64,000 nucleotides of DNA from Phycisphaerales bacterium. GTDB lineage: Bacteria; Planctomycetota; Phycisphaerae; Phycisphaerales; UBA1924. Both the position numbers and the translations under genes were made by a program. Where the stretch lies: contig JASBRY010000008.1 of the NCBI GenBank assembly GCA_030149165.1, forward strand, positions 124,001-188,000, read 5' to 3'. Shown one piece after another: positions 61,984-64,000 of this stretch; positions within the stretch are counted from its first letter, which is position 1; every line of letters begins with the position of its first letter. The notes under the pieces are model-generated. The model was given only the letters and a program-made list of their open reading frames with translations. It had not been told where the DNA came from and searched no databases.

Positions 61984-62432
61984 CCCTTCCGATCCTGGAG
62001 TGTTGGGTTGGGTGCTTTGTTCCCGCCGCGATACGCACGCATCGCGTTGCGTGAGGTCCCAACTCCGGTGAGTTGTTTCGAGAGTTCATCGCGTCGATGT
62101 TCAACCACGGCTTGCTGATCCGCATCTCGCTTGAGGATGGCTTGGATCATCGAGGACATCTCGTCGAGCTGCTCACGCGCCGATTCGATCTGTTTGACAT
62201 CAAAACCGTCGCTATCAAGGAGTTTTTCGACGAGTTGCCCCGCTTGAGCAAGCGTTTGGATCTTGGGATTTCTGTAGTTGAGCGACTCGACGAACGCTTC
62301 GAGTTCATCGGCATCGAGCAGTCTTTGCTGCTGCGCACCAATCTCGTCGATCTGCGAGCACAGCACTCGCATCTCTGCGAGCAGAGATCGGACGCGCTCG
62401 GATTGTGCCCCTCGGGCTTGATGATCGGTCAT
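61980..62432 (-). CDS. FlgN-like flagellar chaperone (helical)
   Basis: 150 residues, mainly helical. SERVRSLLAEMRVLCSQIDE, QQQRLLDADELEAFVESLNY and RNPKIQTLAQAGQLVEKLL follow the FlgN/FliT pattern of a first helix pair ending in '...L.aL.....Y..RNp.i..L'. FlgN escorts the hook-filament junction proteins FlgK and FlgL, which are not in this window. GGAGGTCACGG gives a very strong ribosome-binding site for the ATG at 62432. It overlaps the kinase start by four bases, so it may instead, or also, feed assembly state to the kinase (inference). Confidence 0.65.
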   Translation of the reverse strand: MTDHQARGAQSERVRSLLAEMRVLCSQIDEIGAQQQRLLDADELEAFVESLNYRNPKIQTLAQAGQLVEKLLDSDGFDVKQIESAREQLDEMSSMIQAILKRDADQQAVVEHRRDELSKQLTGVGTSRNAMRAYRGGNKAPNPTLQDRKG

Positions 62433-62505
62433 CCGTGACCTCCAGACATGAGCCGCTGCATCCATTCAGCGACCTCCCCGATGAATGGGAGATGATGTAG
62501 ATTGG

Positions 62506-62513
62506 TTATCGGC
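62506..62513 (-). promoter_or_regulatory. Possible sigma28-type -10 upstream of the flgN-like gene
   Basis: GCCGATAA on the minus strand, an exact match to the sigma28 -10, in the 132-base gap before the flgN-like gene. No TAAA-type -35 lies 15 bases upstream, and the same octamer occurs elsewhere in this CGAT-rich sequence, so this is tentative. Confidence 0.25.
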
Positions 62514-62564
62514 TGTTTGTGCGCATCACTCCACTTTGGGGCGCACTTTCCTGCGTCGACGCTG

Positions 62565-63998
62565 TCACGAAGTGGGCGCGGCGCTCAGCAGCATGGCGCT
62601 CGAATCGAGCCAACGCTCCCAATCTGCCCGATCCATCGGGAGATTCGGATCGTCCCAGACCTCGTCAGGGATGGAGTTGTAGAACCGCTTCGCTCGCTCA
62701 TTCGCCGTCGCGGCTCGTCCGAGCTCGTCTTTTGCGATGTACGCATTCACGATCTGGACCATCGCGACGAGCGACGCAGGATCATCAGAATACCGATCGC
62801 GAGCGATGTCGTAGTAGCGGATCGCTTCGTCGTAGTCCTGGAGATCAAACGCGCAGTCTCCGAGATAGAAATGAGCGTTCCGCAGTGCGATGTTCTCGAA
62901 GATCCCCATTCTGCTGAGTCTGAGCGCTCCGAGTGCGGTAATCGCGCCCTCGTAGTGTTCAATTGCACGGGATCGGTGTGTACGCATCTTCGCGATCCGC
63001 TCATTGCGCTCCGCGGCGGGCATCGCTTCTCCCAACGATTGCTCGATCCGATCTCCCAATCGTCGATGCGCCTCGGCAAGACGATAGATGACGACCGCGG
63101 TCTCCGGATCGCCCTCGTAGCGGGAGACAAACTCCTCATAACGCTCGATCGCACGCTCAGCGCGGCCGGTCGAGTCGTAGTGTCCTGCGAGTTCCAGCAG
63201 TGCGGTTCGGTAGAGCTCGGTTTCTGTGGACACCTTCGTGCCGCTCAGAGCGGTCAGGAGAAGCTGTTCCGCTTTCGCGTCGTTCTGTGGGTCTTCATCG
63301 TAGAGATACGCTTGCGCCAAGGGGACAAAGCTCGAATCCGCAAAGGGACCGATGTCCGCTCCGAGAACACCCTCGCGATCCTGGATCAGCTGCTCGAAGA
63401 TCTCCGCGGATTTCTGGAAATCCCCGATCGCACGCAATGACTCACCCAAGCGGAACAACGCTTCGGCGTACCTCGGATCCGATGGCATCGAGTCCGCGTA
63501 GGTCTGGAACGCGATGATCGCTTCGCGCTGATCACCGGCACGGTCGTACAGATCCGCAGCGGTCCAGAGCGACTCCGCGTGGCGAGGAAGATTGGTCACC
63601 ACGAATCTTTCGGCGTGCATCCGTGCGTTGGTCGCGGCGGCGATAAGATGACGCTGCACCTGAGCGCGGGTTGATGGATCCAGACCAAGCAATGATCGTG
63701 ATTCATCGATCGGACCGCCGAGGAGTTTCTCTGCCAATGCGCGATGTCCATCCATGAGCATCGCGAGGATCTCGGCAGGGAGTTCGACCCCCTGCTCGGC
63801 GTCGTACAAGCGTTCACCAAGATTGGTGTAGCGGAGTGTGTCTTCTGGATTCCCTGCGGCGAGTGCGTCGCCGGCGCGTGCCAGGATCGAATCGAGAACC
63901 TGCTTACGGCTTGGCTCAGACTCGATCCCGAGCGAGTCGTAGTTCCCGACGAGTGTGTCGTACGCTTCGATGGAGAGTTCCGATTCTCCGATCGCGGC
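62565..63998 (-). CDS. TPR-repeat protein, N-terminus beyond window
   Basis: At least 477 codons, open from the right window edge (63998, minus strand) to the stop at 62565. The visible part is a long series of helical pairs with TPR spacing: AESLWTAADLYDRAGDQREA, DPRYAEALFRLGESLRAIGD, AEQLLLTALSGTKVSTETEL, ELAGHYDSTGRAERAIERYE, and NAHFYLGDCAFDLQDYDEAI followed by RYYDIARDRYSDDPASLVAM. These act as protein-interaction scaffolds. An in-frame TTG at 63809 is not the true start because coherent TPR text continues upstream. It lies just upstream of the flagellar block on the same strand, but nothing shows a flagellar role. Confidence 0.8.
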   Translation of the reverse strand, partial: AAIGESELSIEAYDTLVGNYDSLGIESEPSRKQVLDSILARAGDALAAGNPEDTLRYTNLGERLYDAEQGVELPAEILAMLMDGHRALAEKLLGGPIDESRSLLGLDPSTRAQVQRHLIAAATNARMHAERFVVTNLPRHAESLWTAADLYDRAGDQREAIIAFQTYADSMPSDPRYAEALFRLGESLRAIGDFQKSAEIFEQLIQDREGVLGADIGPFADSSFVPLAQAYLYDEDPQNDAKAEQLLLTALSGTKVSTETELYRTALLELAGHYDSTGRAERAIERYEEFVSRYEGDPETAVVIYRLAEAHRRLGDRIEQSLGEAMPAAERNERIAKMRTHRSRAIEHYEGAITALGALRLSRMGIFENIALRNAHFYLGDCAFDLQDYDEAIRYYDIARDRYSDDPASLVAMVQIVNAYIAKDELGRAATANERAKRFYNSIPDEVWDDPNLPMDRADWERWLDSSAMLLSAAPTS

Positions 63999-64000
63999 TT

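Noticed and set aside
62565..63809. Start of the TPR protein at the TTG at 63809
   Set aside because: The same frame stays open to the window edge with coherent TPR-like helices, so the true start lies outside the window.
1..64000. CRISPR arrays, insertion sequences, prophage, biosynthetic clusters
   Set aside because: I looked for regular direct repeats, transposase or integrase motifs and cluster enzymes. Only XerC/D was found, and its context (housekeeping neighbours) does not suggest a mobile element.

Overview
This window most resembles chromosomal DNA of a motile planctomycete-type bacterium, probably from the class Phycisphaerae. That placement is an inference. It rests on protein flavour (an ECF sigma factor paired with a DUF6768-type protein, an IPAPAS-type PEP-CTERM remnant, a very large LptC/LptA-like protein), moderate GC content, and KDO and Lpt-like genes that imply a Gram-negative envelope. 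I see no phage, insertion sequence, CRISPR array or rRNA. One tRNA, tRNA-Pro(GGG), is present.

The left part (1-33.4 kb) is a mosaic of short housekeeping units on both strands. They are: glutaminase (cut by the window edge); DUF1569, VOC and GNAT proteins; a decayed PEP-CTERM gene; a secreted unknown; tRNA-Pro; dihydroorotase and a metal P-type ATPase; GAPDH; an MBL hydrolase; a hotdog-like protein and a membrane protein; QueG and a TIM-barrel protein; an orphan histidine kinase; a cold-shock protein; the classic rpsO-pnp pair; an ECF sigma factor with DUF6768; a class I aminotransferase; a 1043-residue Lpt-like envelope protein; an orphan nuoC; kdsC and kdsD; scpA; a TolB-like propeller lipoprotein and a second lipoprotein; xerC; and folK. 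Many of these genes lack a Shine-Dalgarno and instead carry a -10-like hexamer 5-6 nt before the start codon, as expected of leaderless mRNAs.

The right part (33.5-62.4 kb) is one unbroken, minus-strand flagellar cluster of about 29 kb. Reading in the direction of transcription: flgN-like, ntrB-type kinase, ntrC-type sigma54 activator, then a good sigma54 promoter match, then flgB flgC fliE fliF fliG fliH fliI fliJ, a MotE-like gene, fliK flgD, a TIGR02530-like gene, flgE flbD motA motB fliL fliN fliO fliP fliQ fliR flhB flhA flhF flhG, an unknown membrane protein, and fliA. The order closely follows the Bacillus fla/che operon, but the regulators are of the Vibrio FlrBC / Pseudomonas FleSR kind. 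motAB is inserted, and fliM is missing from its expected place between fliL and fliN. The FliN has a long acidic N-terminal extension. Chemotaxis genes, flagellin, rod, ring and cap genes are not in the window. A partial TPR-repeat gene runs off the right edge.

Together the cluster encodes the MS ring, the C-ring (minus FliM), the export apparatus and ATPase, the hook and its length control, the stator, and the polar placement GTPase and ATPase. It also encodes two regulatory layers: a sigma54 activator and sigma28.
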